A stretch of DNA of 64,000 nucleotides from an uncultured Kocuria sp. Lineage in GTDB: Bacteria; Actinomycetota; Actinomycetes; Actinomycetales; Micrococcaceae. Shown here piece by piece: positions 50,742 to 60,067 of the stretch; positions within the stretch are counted from its first letter, which is position 1, and every line of letters begins with the position of its first letter. The stretch lies in contig NZ_CANMRA010000016.1 of NCBI RefSeq assembly GCF_947500125.1, forward strand, positions 30,746-94,745, in the 5' to 3' direction. The notes beneath the pieces are model-generated. The model saw only the letters and a list, made by a program, of their open reading frames with translations. It made no database searches and was not told the DNA's origin. Position numbers and translations under genes: made by a program.

Positions 50742-51422
50742 TCATGATGGGGTGCGGCGCTCGGCCAGCAGGTCCTCCATGTAGTCGATCTCGGAGGTCT
50801 GGCTGGTGGCGATCGACTGCGCCAGGGACGTCACCACGGGATTCTCGGTGCGCTCCAGGATGGCCTGGGCCATGGTCGCACCTGCCTGGTGGTGAGGGAT
50901 CATCAACTCGAGGTAGAGCCGTTCAGCTTCCCGGCCTTCGGCGTCCTCCAGCTGGTCCAGCTGTTCGGCGGTGGCCATACCCGGCATTCGCGCATCCAGG
51001 CCCGGGGTCGTGGAGTCCATGCCGGGCATGGACGTGTGGTCCTGCGCGCCGTCGTCCATCCAGGCCATGGTCGGCTGGGGCGAGGCCTGGGGCAGCCCCC
51101 ACACGGAGAGCCACCCGTACATCTGCCCGGCCTGTTGCTGCTGGGTGCGGGAGATGTCGTAGGCCAATCGGCGGATCTCCGGATCCTCCGTGCGGTCCCG
51201 GACCAGGGAGCTCATTTCCACCGCTTGCAGGTGGTGGGTCTGCATGTCGCGGGCGAACCCGGCTTCCGGGCTGCCCTCCGCCGGGGTGGACGACGTTGGA
51301 GCGCTCAGCTGCCCCACCGCCCAGCCGGCAGCTGCCAGTAGCACGGCCGCCAGCACCAGCAGGACCCACCGTCCCCGGTGCCCTGCCACGCTCCTGGAGG
51401 CGGCGCCGGTGCTGGTGCTCAC
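50742..51422 (-). CDS. DUF305 protein, likely copper-binding, membrane-anchored
   Basis: A membrane anchor at residues 18-38 is followed by the DUF305 ferritin-like helical domain in an extracellular position. The conserved motifs are EAGFARDMQTHHLQAVEM near residue 53 and LMIPHHQAGATMAQ near 172. A Met/His-rich loop between them holds two MPGM motifs and DHTS, suited for copper. Some DUF305 proteins (for example CopM in cyanobacteria) bind copper outside the membrane. Its start overlaps the DUF3105 gene stop as ATGA, and ctaG is downstream. Confidence 0.88.
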   Translation of the reverse strand: MSTSTGAASRSVAGHRGRWVLLVLAAVLLAAAGWAVGQLSAPTSSTPAEGSPEAGFARDMQTHHLQAVEMSSLVRDRTEDPEIRRLAYDISRTQQQQAGQMYGWLSVWGLPQASPQPTMAWMDDGAQDHTSMPGMDSTTPGLDARMPGMATAEQLDQLEDAEGREAERLYLELMIPHHQAGATMAQAILERTENPVVTSLAQSIATSQTSEIDYMEDLLAERRTPS

Positions 51423-52066
51423 GCGACCCGGCTGGGGGCATCGATGCCACCGGTGCAGGACGCCCCGGGCTCCGGGGCCTCGGGGGACTGCCAGTACTTG
51501 GTCACGAACTGCTCCAGGCGCTCATCCTCGGGGGAGTCCACGGCCACCTGAGCCCCCCACGCCGAGACCATTATGGGGGCGCCCAGATCCTCGTAGGGGG
51601 AGAGCACCACGTAGGTGTCGGGGACAGCCTGGCGCAGGGCCTCCACCTGGTCCTCGGACAAGGCGGAGGGGTCGTAAGCGGCCCACACCGCCCCATGCTC
51701 CAGGGCGTGCACAGCGTTCTCCTCGGGCACCGGCTCCGTGTAGACCCCGCAGTTGAGCCAGGCACTGGCATGGTCCCCGCCCACCGGGGGCGCCTGCTCG
51801 TAGTCCACCGCGGCCTCCACATGGGAGTTGCCGAGGTCGCCGAAGGTCTGCAGCCCGGCGATCTCGATGTCCTCCCGCGCCTGGGGCGGGGGATCGTTGA
51901 TCACCGCGACGGCCACTAGAGCTGCGACCGCTGCGACAGCGGTCACCGCACCCGCTCCCGCCAGGACCCGCCGCCTACGGGTGGCCCGGGCATCGGCCGC
52001 CCAGTGCTGATCCAGCAGCGCAGCACGTTCCTGCCGCGCCCGCTCCGGGTCCGTACCATCCGCCAT
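51419..52066 (-). CDS. DUF3105 membrane-anchored protein
   Basis: ATG 52066 with GGAGGAG 6 bases upstream gives 215 residues. Helix 32-56 anchors the protein, and the rest is extracellular. The DUF3105 core is visible as HASAWLNCGVYTEPVPEENA and VHALEHGAVWAAYDP near residues 105-135. Two outer Cys (near residues 111 and 205) could form a disulfide. DUF3105 genes are commonly paired with DUF305 genes in actinobacteria. The function is unknown, though the His-rich core and the neighbour suggest metal handling. Confidence 0.85.
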   Translation of the reverse strand: MADGTDPERARQERAALLDQHWAADARATRRRRVLAGAGAVTAVAAVAALVAVAVINDPPPQAREDIEIAGLQTFGDLGNSHVEAAVDYEQAPPVGGDHASAWLNCGVYTEPVPEENAVHALEHGAVWAAYDPSALSEDQVEALRQAVPDTYVVLSPYEDLGAPIMVSAWGAQVAVDSPEDERLEQFVTKYWQSPEAPEPGASCTGGIDAPSRVA

Positions 52067-52096
52067 GCGGTCTCCTCCAATGGACCAAAAAGGGTC

Positions 52097-52741
52097 TTGC
52101 TCCTCCTGAACGGGCAGGACGCTAGCGCACTGTGCTGGGTCTTTCCTGCACGGCCTTCTTCGGAAGATCGTCGACCACCCACCCCTGAACACGTTGACGA
52201 GGATGCCCGCTCGGGCGAACTGGGCATCGACGGGGCCGGGAAGACGACGACGGCCGCGGCGCTGGTGGCGGCGGAGCGGCAGGCGGGACGGGAGGTGATC
52301 GTGCTACGCAACCGGTCCGGTCGCCGTTGGCTGGCACGCACCTCGGCACGCGTCGGGGTGGAGGTGCCGGTGCGGTGGGCGGACCGGTTCGAAACCGGAG
52401 TGCGCACCGTCAACGTCCTGGTCTGCCAGGTGCGTGCCGCACGCCGGGACGGTCTGGTGGTGATCAACCGCCACCTGGTGTGCCAACTGGTGCTGCGACG
52501 GGTCCGGGATCTGCCGCCGGGCCGGGTGCTGCCGTGGTTGGCGGTCACCGTGCTGTGCGGGGTTGTTGTGGTCGTTCTCGACGTCCCGGCCGAGACCGCC
52601 CATGCACGGATTCCTGCCCGCGGGCAGGATGCCGAGTCGCTGGAGTATCTGCGCGCGGCCCGGGCGAGAACCGCCACTGGGGCACCCAAGGCGGTTCTCG
52701 CCCGGCTCGCACGACTCACCGGAGCCAGCGCTCATCATTGA
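52097..52741 (+). CDS. Thymidylate-kinase-like P-loop protein, possibly 5'-degenerate
   Basis: GIDGAGKTTTAAAL near residue 40 is a dTMP-kinase-type Walker A. The rest includes a DGLVVINRHLVCQLVLRR segment in place of the kinase DR motif and a late strand VVVVVLDVPAETAHARIPAR with the lid-like region. Normal dTMP kinases begin with a hydrophobic strand just before GIDGAGK. Here the preceding 30-odd residues are polar, with no good start; TTG 52097 is the best in-frame codon. The gene may be truncated at its 5' end or serve a different nucleotide or sugar kinase role. Confidence 0.5.
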   Translation: MLLLNGQDASALCWVFPARPSSEDRRPPTPEHVDEDARSGELGIDGAGKTTTAAALVAAERQAGREVIVLRNRSGRRWLARTSARVGVEVPVRWADRFETGVRTVNVLVCQVRAARRDGLVVINRHLVCQLVLRRVRDLPPGRVLPWLAVTVLCGVVVVVLDVPAETAHARIPARGQDAESLEYLRAARARTATGAPKAVLARLARLTGASAHH

Positions 52742-53327
52742 GCTTAAGTAAAGGCGGTGTGTAGATACCATCAAACATGGTTAATAACGGCTGCGCGCCC
52801 TATTTTCCGGGTTGGGGAAGAGATAACTTTCAGTGTGAGAACCCCCAGTTCTCATCGGCCGGTGCCCCGGGCAGTCCCTCGGGTCAGTGGTGTGAGGGTG
52901 CCCTGGTTCGGCCTCCCCTGAGTCAGGGCACCCTTTCGGACTGGACTGGCGCGGCCTTGGTGCGTTGCGGAGGCGGCGGCCTGTCGTTTCCGCCTGAATG
53001 CTGACCCTCGGGCGCCGGGCGGATTCAACGGTGATAAGGGGTCAATATTCGCTCGGCGTTGACACAGCCGGCGTGGGATCTTTCGCGCAGAACCCGGTAA
53101 GGCGGCGTCGGTTCTCCACTGTCGTTTGTGCCGCTCGTACGTGAGCCTGCCCTTTTCGTCGGCGGCTCACGCAATCTTCATGGGAACTTGAGAGTCCTGC
53201 GACCTGAGCTTTAGGCGCAGCACCCATCGTGAGGGCAATACAACTCCGGGTGCCCTACGGCCTCGGATGCGGCCACGGGTCGCACGCTTCGCCGGCCCTG
53301 GAGGGGCCGGCTCGATCAGGGGGAGTC
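52742..53327. other. Long non-coding interval before the second DUF418 gene
   Basis: No credible gene is seen. There are two hairpins: a short GAGAAC/GTTCTC stem at 52837-52853, and a longer one listed separately. The remainder has no clear motif. Confidence 0.45.
52895..52934 (+). terminator. Hairpin with short T-run, terminator-like
   Basis: AGGGTGCCCTG (52895-52905) pairs with CAGGGCACCCT (52924-52934) over an 18-base loop and is followed by TTT. It could end the kinase-like transcript or act as a leader attenuator. Confidence 0.5.
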
Positions 53328-54557
53328 ATGAGCGCGATGTCACGGGCGGAGAAACCCGATCCAGCGGGACTGGATGATGCACTGATCCGGCCCACGAGCC
53401 GGTTGGTGGGGATCGACGCGGCGAGGGGGTTGGCGCTGATCGGGTTGATGGCCATCCATCTGCTGCCGGCCTGGAACGAGGAGACCGGGGAGGCCAGCTG
53501 GTCCTGGCGTTTGTTCTCCGGAGATTCGGCAGCGCTGTTCGCGCTGCTGGCCGGGGTCGGGCTGGCGCTGACCTCCGGGGGGCGTCACCCGCACCAGGGT
53601 CGGAAAATGACCGCTGACCGGATCGGGCTGCTGGTACGGGCGGTGCTCATCGCCGCTGTCGGTCTGTGGATCGGCACGCTGATGTCGGAGGACCCGCCGG
53701 CCTACAACATCTTGATCTACTACGGGGTGTTCTTCCTGCTGGCGATCCCGTTCCTGCACGCCGGCCCGAAGGTGCTGTTCATCAGCGCTGCGGTCTTCGG
53801 GATCGTGTCCCCGCTGCTGATGCAGGGCCTGCTCGATCAGCTGCCCGCCTGGAGCAACTACAACCCCACGCTGACCACCGTGCTCACCGAGCCCGGGGCC
53901 ACGGCCTCCCAGCTGCTGCTGACCGGGACCTACCCGGCCCTGCCCTACATGACCTACCTGCTGGTCGGACTGGGGCTCGGCCGGTTGAACCTGCGCAAGC
54001 AGGAGGTCCAGATCCGGTTGCTGGTCGTCGGTGTCGGGGTCGTGATCTTCGCTCAGGCCGCCTCCTACTTCCTGCTCTACGCCTTCGGCGGCTACCAGCG
54101 GCTGCTGGCCGCCTCCTCGATGGGCGAGCACGAGTTGGAGGAAGTGCTGGTGTGGGGACCGGACTCGCTGCCGACCTCCACGGTGTGGTGGCTGGCGATC
54201 GCCACCCCGCACACCAACACTCCGCTGGCGATCGCGGCGAGCCTGGGCGTGAGCCTGGCCGTGCTCGGGGCCCTGTTGCTGATCGCCCGGAAGGCCGAGA
54301 CGTGGCTGATGCCGCTGGCGGCGATGGGGGTCATGACCTTGACCCTCTACACCGCCCACCTGGTGGGCCTGTCCTTCGAGATTCACTACGACCAGCCCTA
54401 CCTGTGGTTCGTGATCAATCTGGCTGTTGCGGCACTGTTCGCGGTGGCCTGGCACCGCGCCCTGGGCCAGGGCCCACTGGAGCGGGTCGTCAGCCTCAGC
54501 GTGAAGGGCACCCGCCGGCTCGTGCTCAACAGATCCTCCGGGGCCTCGCACGGGTAG
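53328..54557 (+). CDS. Polytopic membrane protein of the DUF1624/DUF418 family (copy 2)
   Basis: ATG 53328 follows GGGGAG closely; ATG 53337 is an alternative with better spacing. The 409-residue product has the same plan as the copy at 47855-49090: RLVGIDAARGLALIGLMAIH near residue 25, EDPPAYNILIYYGVFFLLAI near 120, PHTNTPLAIAA near 290, and an ending GQGPLERVVSLSVKG. Extensive identity points to a duplication or two related imports. The gene is convergent with the sensor kinase and ends at a 24-bp hairpin. The substrate is unknown. Confidence 0.85.
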   Translation: MSAMSRAEKPDPAGLDDALIRPTSRLVGIDAARGLALIGLMAIHLLPAWNEETGEASWSWRLFSGDSAALFALLAGVGLALTSGGRHPHQGRKMTADRIGLLVRAVLIAAVGLWIGTLMSEDPPAYNILIYYGVFFLLAIPFLHAGPKVLFISAAVFGIVSPLLMQGLLDQLPAWSNYNPTLTTVLTEPGATASQLLLTGTYPALPYMTYLLVGLGLGRLNLRKQEVQIRLLVVGVGVVIFAQAASYFLLYAFGGYQRLLAASSMGEHELEEVLVWGPDSLPTSTVWWLAIATPHTNTPLAIAASLGVSLAVLGALLLIARKAETWLMPLAAMGVMTLTLYTAHLVGLSFEIHYDQPYLWFVINLAVAALFAVAWHRALGQGPLERVVSLSVKGTRRLVLNRSSGASHG

Positions 54558-54576
54558 ACGACACTGCACCCCCCAC

Positions 54577-54628
54577 GCGGGCCGTGCCTGCCACCGCAGC
54601 TGAACAGCTGCGGTGGCAGGCACGGCCC
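54577..54628. terminator. Strong bidirectional terminator hairpin
   Basis: Perfect 24-bp arms (54577-54600 and 54605-54628) around a GAAC loop separate the convergent DUF418 and histidine kinase genes. Confidence 0.85.
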
Positions 54629-54670
54629 GTCGTTGTTCCCAGACCTTAAGCCCGGGGCCCTCAGTGTGGC

Positions 54671-55810
54671 TCAGCCGTTGGGCCGGTGGCGGGGCAGGTG
54701 GATCCGGAAGCTGGCCCCGCGCCCGGGGCCGGCGCTGGTGGCTTCCAGGGTCCCGCCCTGGGCCTCGATGAGGGTCTTGCTGATCGCCAGCCCCAGCCCG
54801 GAGCCGCCGCGGTGGGCCTCCCGTCCGGTGTTCGCGCGGTAGAACCGCTCGAAGACGTGCGGGAGGCTCTCAGAACTGATGCCCTCCCCGGAGTCGGTGA
54901 CCGTGTAGGTGACCGCCTCCGGGGCGTGGTCGGTGTGCAGGGTGATGGTGCCCCCCGGCGGGGTGTGGCGCAGGGCGTTCTCCAGCAGGTTGCTCAGCAC
55001 CTGGCCCATCCGCTCCGGATCCAGCGGGATCGGGGTGACGTCCATGCCGGTGCTCAGCGAGGTGATCGACACTCCCTTGCCGGCGGCGTCGGGCTCGATG
55101 GCCGCGACCGCCTGGTCCGCCAGGTGCTGGGGGTCCTGGGGGGTGAGCTGCATCCGGGTCATGCCTTCTTCGGCGGCGGTGAGCTGGCGGATGTCGCGGG
55201 CCAGGCGCTCCAGGCGGGTGATCTGGGCGTTGAGGATCCCGGTGGTGTGCCCGTCGAGTTCCACCACCCCGTCCTCGATGCCTTCCAGATGTCCTTTGAG
55301 ACTGGCCAGCGGGGTGCGCATCTCGTGGGCCAGATCGGCCAGCATCTGGCGCCGGGTGGTGTCCACGGCGTCGAGCCGGGCGGCCATCTCGTTGAAGGAA
55401 GAGGCCAGGGAGTCGAACTCCGGGCCCAGCTTCGCCGAGGTGACCCGAACCTCATAGTTGCCCGCGGCGACCTCACCGGCGGCGGTGCTGAAGGAGGCCA
55501 GGGACCGCCCGATGGTGCGGTAGAGGTAGAAGGTCAGCAGCCCGGCGATGTAGAGGGCCGGCAGCCCGCCGATGACCAGGGCCGTGAGACTCACCGAGCG
55601 GAAGGCGTCCTGAAGGTGCACCAGCCCGGTGGCCGCATCGGCGTGACCGGCCTGAACGAGCTCGTGGTAGAACATGTTCGGCCCGATCAGCACCGCGGTC
55701 ACGACCACGATGATCAGCCCGACGGCCAGCACCGCGGTCTGGGCCAGCATCAACCGCACCGTCAACGGACTCCAGGACCAGCGTCGGCCCGTCGAGGTGG
55801 TGGTGCTCAT
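54671..55810 (-). CDS. Sensor histidine kinase (HAMP, HisKA, HATPase)
   Basis: ATG 55810 overlaps the response-regulator stop as ATGA and gives 379 residues. Two membrane helices (about 20-45 and 80-103) enclose a short external loop of about 35 residues. A HAMP domain follows, then the phospho-acceptor box LAHEMRTPLASLKGH (His near 161), and an ATPase domain with NLLENALRHTP, DSGEGIS and GSGLGLAISKTL motifs. The small sensor loop suggests detection of a membrane or small-ligand signal, perhaps redox or metal status given the neighbours, but no specific ligand is evident. Confidence 0.93.
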   Translation of the reverse strand: MSTTTSTGRRWSWSPLTVRLMLAQTAVLAVGLIIVVVTAVLIGPNMFYHELVQAGHADAATGLVHLQDAFRSVSLTALVIGGLPALYIAGLLTFYLYRTIGRSLASFSTAAGEVAAGNYEVRVTSAKLGPEFDSLASSFNEMAARLDAVDTTRRQMLADLAHEMRTPLASLKGHLEGIEDGVVELDGHTTGILNAQITRLERLARDIRQLTAAEEGMTRMQLTPQDPQHLADQAVAAIEPDAAGKGVSITSLSTGMDVTPIPLDPERMGQVLSNLLENALRHTPPGGTITLHTDHAPEAVTYTVTDSGEGISSESLPHVFERFYRANTGREAHRGGSGLGLAISKTLIEAQGGTLEATSAGPGRGASFRIHLPRHRPNG

Positions 55811-56526
55811 CGGCCGGTGCCCATCCGGTAGCCGACCCCGCGGATGGTGTGGATGAATTTCGGGTCGGTGGCCGTATCGCCGAGCTTCTTGCGGATCCGC
55901 CCGATGTGCACGTCCACCAGGTGCTCGTCCCCGGTCCAGTGCGTGTCCCAGACCATCTCCACCAGCTGCCGGCGAGAGAGCACCAGCTGCGGGTTGGTAG
56001 CCAGACACAGGAGCAGGTCGAACTCGATCCTCGTCAGCGCCACCGGCTCCCCGCCCAGATGCACTTCCCGGGCGGCCTCGTCCACCACCAGGTCCCCGAT
56101 CACCAGCGCCTGGTCCTGACCCGCCGGCTCCGGGGCGGGGGCGGGCCGGGTGCGCACCCGGCGCAGCATGGCCTGGACTCGGGCCACGAGCTCACGCGGG
56201 CTGAACGGTTTGGTCACGTAGTCGTCGGCGCCCACCGACAGGCCCACGATCTTGTCGATCTCGTCGTCGCGGGCGGTGAGCATCAGCACGTGGCAGTCCG
56301 AGAAGGTCCGCACCTGACGGCACACCTCGATCCCGTCGATCCCCGGCAGCCCCAGGTCCAGCACCAGCACGTCCGGGGAGAAGTCGCGCACCGCGGCCAC
56401 CGCCTGGTTGCCGTCATGGCGCACCGCGACCTGAAGGCCGGCCTTACGCAGATACTCCACGACCAGTTCCGCCAGGTCGACCTCGTCGTCGACCACCAGG
56501 ACACGTCCGGGAGAGGGAATGGACAT
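55807..56526 (-). CDS. OmpR/PhoB-family response regulator
   Basis: The 239-residue product has a receiver domain with acidic pair Asp13/Asp14, the phospho-acceptor Asp57 in VLVLDLGLPG, a Thr in MLTARDDE and the Lys of VTKPFSPRE. The C-terminal winged helix has ALTRIEFDLLLCLATNP and ending DVHIGRIRKKLGD. It is first in the operon with the sensor kinase. Targets cannot be seen; nearby candidates are the oxidase and the NlpC genes. Confidence 0.94.
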   Translation of the reverse strand: MSIPSPGRVLVVDDEVDLAELVVEYLRKAGLQVAVRHDGNQAVAAVRDFSPDVLVLDLGLPGIDGIEVCRQVRTFSDCHVLMLTARDDEIDKIVGLSVGADDYVTKPFSPRELVARVQAMLRRVRTRPAPAPEPAGQDQALVIGDLVVDEAAREVHLGGEPVALTRIEFDLLLCLATNPQLVLSRRQLVEMVWDTHWTGDEHLVDVHIGRIRKKLGDTATDPKFIHTIRGVGYRMGTGR

Positions 56527-57013
56527 GACGCCTCCGTGGGTTCGTGGGGGTTGGGACGATTTCCCTGAAATGGAGTCTCCGATCGTGGTTCAGATGACGG
56601 ATCCTTCACGAGGTTCACCCTTCCTCATTGCGCATCCAATCGTCTGCAGGTCCAGGTTGGCGACCGCTGTCATGGAAGATCTCGAGGTTCCCGGCGCCCC
56701 GATCATGGCGACCCACCAGGAGACGGGCGCTTGAGCCCCTTCGCGGGGCTCCTCGTGGCAACCACACGGCTCAGGTCTCCCTGCCCAGATTGGGGCTGGT
56801 TTTCCCGCGCCGTGGCCCTGCTCCTGCACATCTGGAGGCAGCCTTCGACGGGGTCCGTGGTGGCCTACGGGTGTCGGAGCGCAATGCACTGGTAGGTGGA
56901 CACAAGGGCGCGTCCAACTGTGGAAGGCAGGGACATGCCCCCGGCCAGGGCAAAGTGTTGCTGGTGGAGTGTGTCGTGCAGACCACTTGCGTGGAGCGAG
57001 CGGGGGACTGGTG
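56527..57013. other. Interval between ctaD and the response regulator gene
   Basis: It should hold the two-component operon promoter at its left end. A stem GAGCCCC (56733-56739) and GGGGCTC (56745-56751) with loop TTCGC lies in the middle. No gene is supported. Confidence 0.45.
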
Positions 57014-58726
57014 TCAGCTTTCTCGGGTGGCGATGGCGGCGTCGTCGACCGGGGACTGCTGCGGGGACTCCGCCGCCAGCTCCGGGTGGTGCAGGTCCAG
57101 GGCGGGACGCTCGGAGCGGATCCGCGGCAGCGAGGTGAAGTTGTGCCGCGGCGGCGGACACGACGTCGCCCACTCCAGCGATCCGCCGAACCCCCAGGGG
57201 TCGTCCACCTCGACCTTCGTGCCGTGGCGCCAGGTCGTGTACACGTTCCAGAAGAACGGGATCATCGACACGCCCAACAACATCGCCCCGATGGTGGAGA
57301 TCTGGTTCATCCAGGTGAAGTCGTCCTCCGGCAGGTAGTCCGCGTAGCGGCGCGGCATCCCCGAGACCCCCAGCCAGTGCTGGATCAGGAAGGTCATGTG
57401 GAAGCCCAGGAACAGCAGCCAGAAGTGGATCTTGCCGATCCGCTCGTTGAGCATCTTGCCGGTGAACTTCGGCCACCAGAAGTAGAACCCGGCGAACATG
57501 CCGAAGACCACGGTGCCGAAGAGCACGTAGTGGAAGTGGGCGACCACGAAATAGGAGTCGTTGAGATGGAAGTCCAGTGGCGGGGACGCGAGGATCACCC
57601 CGGTCAGACCACCGAAGAGGAACGTGAACATGAAGCCCAGCACCCACAGCATCGGGGTCTCGAAGGTGATCGAGCCCTGCCACATGGTGCCGATCCAGTT
57701 GAAGAACTTCACCCCGGTGGGAACGGCGATCATCATGGTCATGAACGCGAAGAAGCTCAAGAACACCGTACCGGTGACGTACATGTGGTGAGCCCACACC
57801 GTCACCGACAGCGCGGCGATGGCGATCGTGGCGAACACCAAGCCCTTGTAGCCGAACAGCGGCTTGCGGGAGAACACCGGGATGATCTCGGAGACGATGC
57901 CGAAGAACGGCAGGGCGAGGATGTAGACCTCGGGGTGGCCGAAGAACCAGAACAGGTTTTGCCACAGCACCGGCCCACCGTTGGCGGGGTCGAAAATATT
58001 GCCACCGAGGGTGCGGTCCATGCCCAGCGCGAACAGCGCGGCAGTGAGTGGGGGGAAAGCCATGATCACCAGCAGCGAGGTGATGAGCACGTTCCAGGTG
58101 AACAGGCCCATCCGCCACACGGTCATGCCCGGGGCGCGCATCGCGATGATCGTGGTGATGAAGTTGACCGCGCCCATGATCGTGCCGAAACCGGACAGGA
58201 TGAGCCCGAACACCCACAGGTCACCCCCCACGCCCGGGGTGAAGGACGCGTTGGACAGCGGTGCGTAGGCGTACCAGCCGAAGGAGGCCGCGCCCTGCGG
58301 GGTGAGAAAGCCGGCGGTGGCGATCAGGGACCCGAACAGGAAGAACCAGAACGCCAGGGCGTTCAGCCGCGGGAAGGCGACGTCGGGGGCCCCGATCTGC
58401 AGCGGGACGATGACGTTGGCGAAGCCGACGAACAGCGGGGTGCCGAACATCAGCAGCATGATCGTGCCGTGCATGGTGAACAGCTGGTTGTACTGCTCCT
58501 TGGTCTCCAGGATCTGCATACCTGGGGCGAACAGCTCGGCACGGATCAGCAGCGCCATCACACCGGCGATGCAGAAGAAGCCGAAGGAGGAGATCAGGTA
58601 CATGTACCCGATCGTCTTGTGGTCGGTGGACGTGAGCCAGTTGACGACCATCCGTCCCTTGGACCGCGGCACGACCACCGGTGCAACCGCGGGACGTTCC
58701 TCGGCGGTGTACTCGTAGATAGCCAT
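57014..58726 (-). CDS. ctaD: Cytochrome c oxidase subunit I (aa3-type)
   Basis: The 570-residue product has twelve membrane helices and all heme-copper ligands: a His in [11 protein letters not shown] near residue 86, the CuB His and cross-linked Tyr in [14 protein letters not shown] near 265, the His pair in WAHHMYVTG near 316, and HFHYVLFGT near 398. K- and D-channel residues such as [12 protein letters not shown] context are typical. It reduces oxygen while pumping protons. Genes for subunits II and III are not in the window, so this may be an alternative subunit I that joins chromosomal partners, or the rest may lie outside. Confidence 0.96.
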   Translation of the reverse strand: MAIYEYTAEERPAVAPVVVPRSKGRMVVNWLTSTDHKTIGYMYLISSFGFFCIAGVMALLIRAELFAPGMQILETKEQYNQLFTMHGTIMLLMFGTPLFVGFANVIVPLQIGAPDVAFPRLNALAFWFFLFGSLIATAGFLTPQGAASFGWYAYAPLSNASFTPGVGGDLWVFGLILSGFGTIMGAVNFITTIIAMRAPGMTVWRMGLFTWNVLITSLLVIMAFPPLTAALFALGMDRTLGGNIFDPANGGPVLWQNLFWFFGHPEVYILALPFFGIVSEIIPVFSRKPLFGYKGLVFATIAIAALSVTVWAHHMYVTGTVFLSFFAFMTMMIAVPTGVKFFNWIGTMWQGSITFETPMLWVLGFMFTFLFGGLTGVILASPPLDFHLNDSYFVVAHFHYVLFGTVVFGMFAGFYFWWPKFTGKMLNERIGKIHFWLLFLGFHMTFLIQHWLGVSGMPRRYADYLPEDDFTWMNQISTIGAMLLGVSMIPFFWNVYTTWRHGTKVEVDDPWGFGGSLEWATSCPPPRHNFTSLPRIRSERPALDLHHPELAAESPQQSPVDDAAIATRES

Positions 58727-59008
58727 GCGACCTCCTCAGGCCTCCCGTACTTCGAACCTCGGTCACCGTAGCGCACCCAGCGGGGACCCACCGGTGTGAA
58801 TCTTCCACTGAAATTCCCAGGAATCTCCCCAAATGCTCACCCCTGAACATGAGAGACCAGGCATCATTCCCCGGCACCACAGGACAATTCAGTCCGCGCG
58901 GCCGTGGGCCCACCGCCGCGTCCCGTCCCACCTCATCTTCTTTACCGTCGTCTCTTCACGGGAAGATGCCAGATAAGTATCTGCTGAGCATCAGGGCTTC
59001 ATCGAATA

Positions 59009-59036
59009 TTGATTATCTCTATACGTGATCTATACA
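59009..59036 (+). promoter_or_regulatory. Candidate promoter of the riboswitch-NlpC transcript
   Basis: TTGATT (59009-59014) and TATACA (59031-59036) are separated by 16 bases in an AT-rich stretch about 130 bases upstream of the riboswitch. A second promoter nearer 59060-59090 is possible. The interval 58727-59008 holds the ctaD promoter side and nothing else recognisable. Confidence 0.5.
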
Positions 59037-59165
59037 CTCCCGAATCGGATTGTGATTGTTCCGTAATAGACCTGTTATTGTGCACGGTGTGCCGGTTGCT
59101 GATCCGCTCGGCATCCCCGTGGCACATCGCCGAGTTCTGCCGGTGCCCGGGGTTCCTGAAGAGAA

Positions 59166-59303
59166 ATCGCTTGGCAGAAGCGGGGAAACCATTTCCGGTC
59201 CCGGTGTGCCGGGGCCTTGGGGTTAAGTCGTTCAGAGCGCGTGCGTCCTGAACGGCCGGGTGTCTCCCACCCGAACCCGACAGCTCACCTCGTAGGCAAA
59301 GGG
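59166..59303 (+). ncRNA. c-di-AMP riboswitch (ydaO/yuaA type)
   Basis: The conserved blocks occur in order. The sequence has GCAGAAGCGGGGAAACCA near 59174, then GGGGTTAAGTCG near 59220, a variable GC-rich stem, and CCGAACCCGACAGCTCACC with CGTAGGC near 59271-59297. This is the actinobacterial form of the ydaO motif, which usually precedes cell-wall hydrolase genes and turns expression off when c-di-AMP is high. It lies just before the NlpC/P60 start. Confidence 0.88.
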
Positions 59304-59315
59304 AGGAACCCACCC

Positions 59316-59966
59316 ATGTCGCTTTTCAAGCAGAACACTGCCCGCCACCGCGCCGGGACCACCTCGCGCGCCGGGCGCACCACCGCCATCGCCGCCGCTG
59401 CTGGTGTGGCCGTGATGGGCTCCATCGCCCCGGCCCAGGCCTACGCCGAGATCCCCGCCGCCTCCGGGTCCTCCTATGCGGCTCCGGCCGCAGGGATGGC
59501 CAATCTGGCCTCTTACACCACCCAGGCCCCGGTCACCGCGCAGCCCGCCGACCAGGCCCCGGCCCCGCAGCAGGGCGCCGCCACCTCGAGCGTGAGCCCG
59601 CAGTCCACCGCCATCACCGAGATCGCCCCGGCCGCCGGCGGCATCGTGGGCACGGCCATGCAGGGCGTGGGCACCGGCTACGTCTGGGGCGGGACCTCTT
59701 TCGGGGCCTGGGACTGCTCCGGGTTCACCGGGTGGGTCTACGCCCAGAACGGCATTGACCTGCCCCGCACCAGTTTCCAGCAGATCGCCGCCGCCACCCC
59801 GACTTCCACCCCGCAGCCTGGGGACCTGGTGTCTCAGAACGGTGGCAACCACATCGGCATCTACATCGGTGGCGGCAAGATGGTCTCGGCGCTGAACCCG
59901 ACCCAGGGCACCTTCGTCCACTCCGTCAACGCCATGCCCCTCGACGGGTACTACACCTACCGCTGA
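59316..59966 (+). CDS. Secreted NlpC/P60 peptidoglycan hydrolase
   Basis: ATG 59316 with GGGAGGA 8 bases upstream gives 216 residues. A signal peptide ends near APAQAYA (residue 44). After a low-complexity Ala/Pro/Gln region comes the C40 domain with catalytic Cys134 in WDCSGFTGWVYAQNG and His179 in GNHIGIYIG. It cleaves stem-peptide bonds in the wall. Control by c-di-AMP links it to turgor and growth. It lacks LysM or SH3 wall-binding modules. Confidence 0.92.
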   Translation: MSLFKQNTARHRAGTTSRAGRTTAIAAAAGVAVMGSIAPAQAYAEIPAASGSSYAAPAAGMANLASYTTQAPVTAQPADQAPAPQQGAATSSVSPQSTAITEIAPAAGGIVGTAMQGVGTGYVWGGTSFGAWDCSGFTGWVYAQNGIDLPRTSFQQIAAATPTSTPQPGDLVSQNGGNHIGIYIGGGKMVSALNPTQGTFVHSVNAMPLDGYYTYR

Positions 59967-60021
59967 GCCGGACTCGCTGCTGCGGTGGCGGCCGGTCGTT
60001 GCCGGACCATCCATCGAGTGT

Positions 60022-60067
60022 GGAGTGCCCCGACAGGATCCTCGCCGGTGAACCTTCGGGGCACTCC
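60022..60067 (+). terminator. Hairpin downstream of the NlpC gene
   Basis: GGAGTGCCCCGA (60022-60033) and TCGGGGCACTCC (60056-60067) pair perfectly across a 22-base loop, 56 bases after the stop. The loop is long for a terminator, so an RNA element cannot be excluded. Confidence 0.55.

Noticed and set aside
52837..52934. Possible riboswitch before the second DUF418 gene
   Set aside because: Two simple hairpins only; no conserved aptamer blocks, and they are nearly 400 bases from the gene start.
56969..58771. A 600-codon plus-strand open frame
   Set aside because: It mirrors ctaD on the other strand, is composed of His/Glu/Arg runs and has no recognisable motif.
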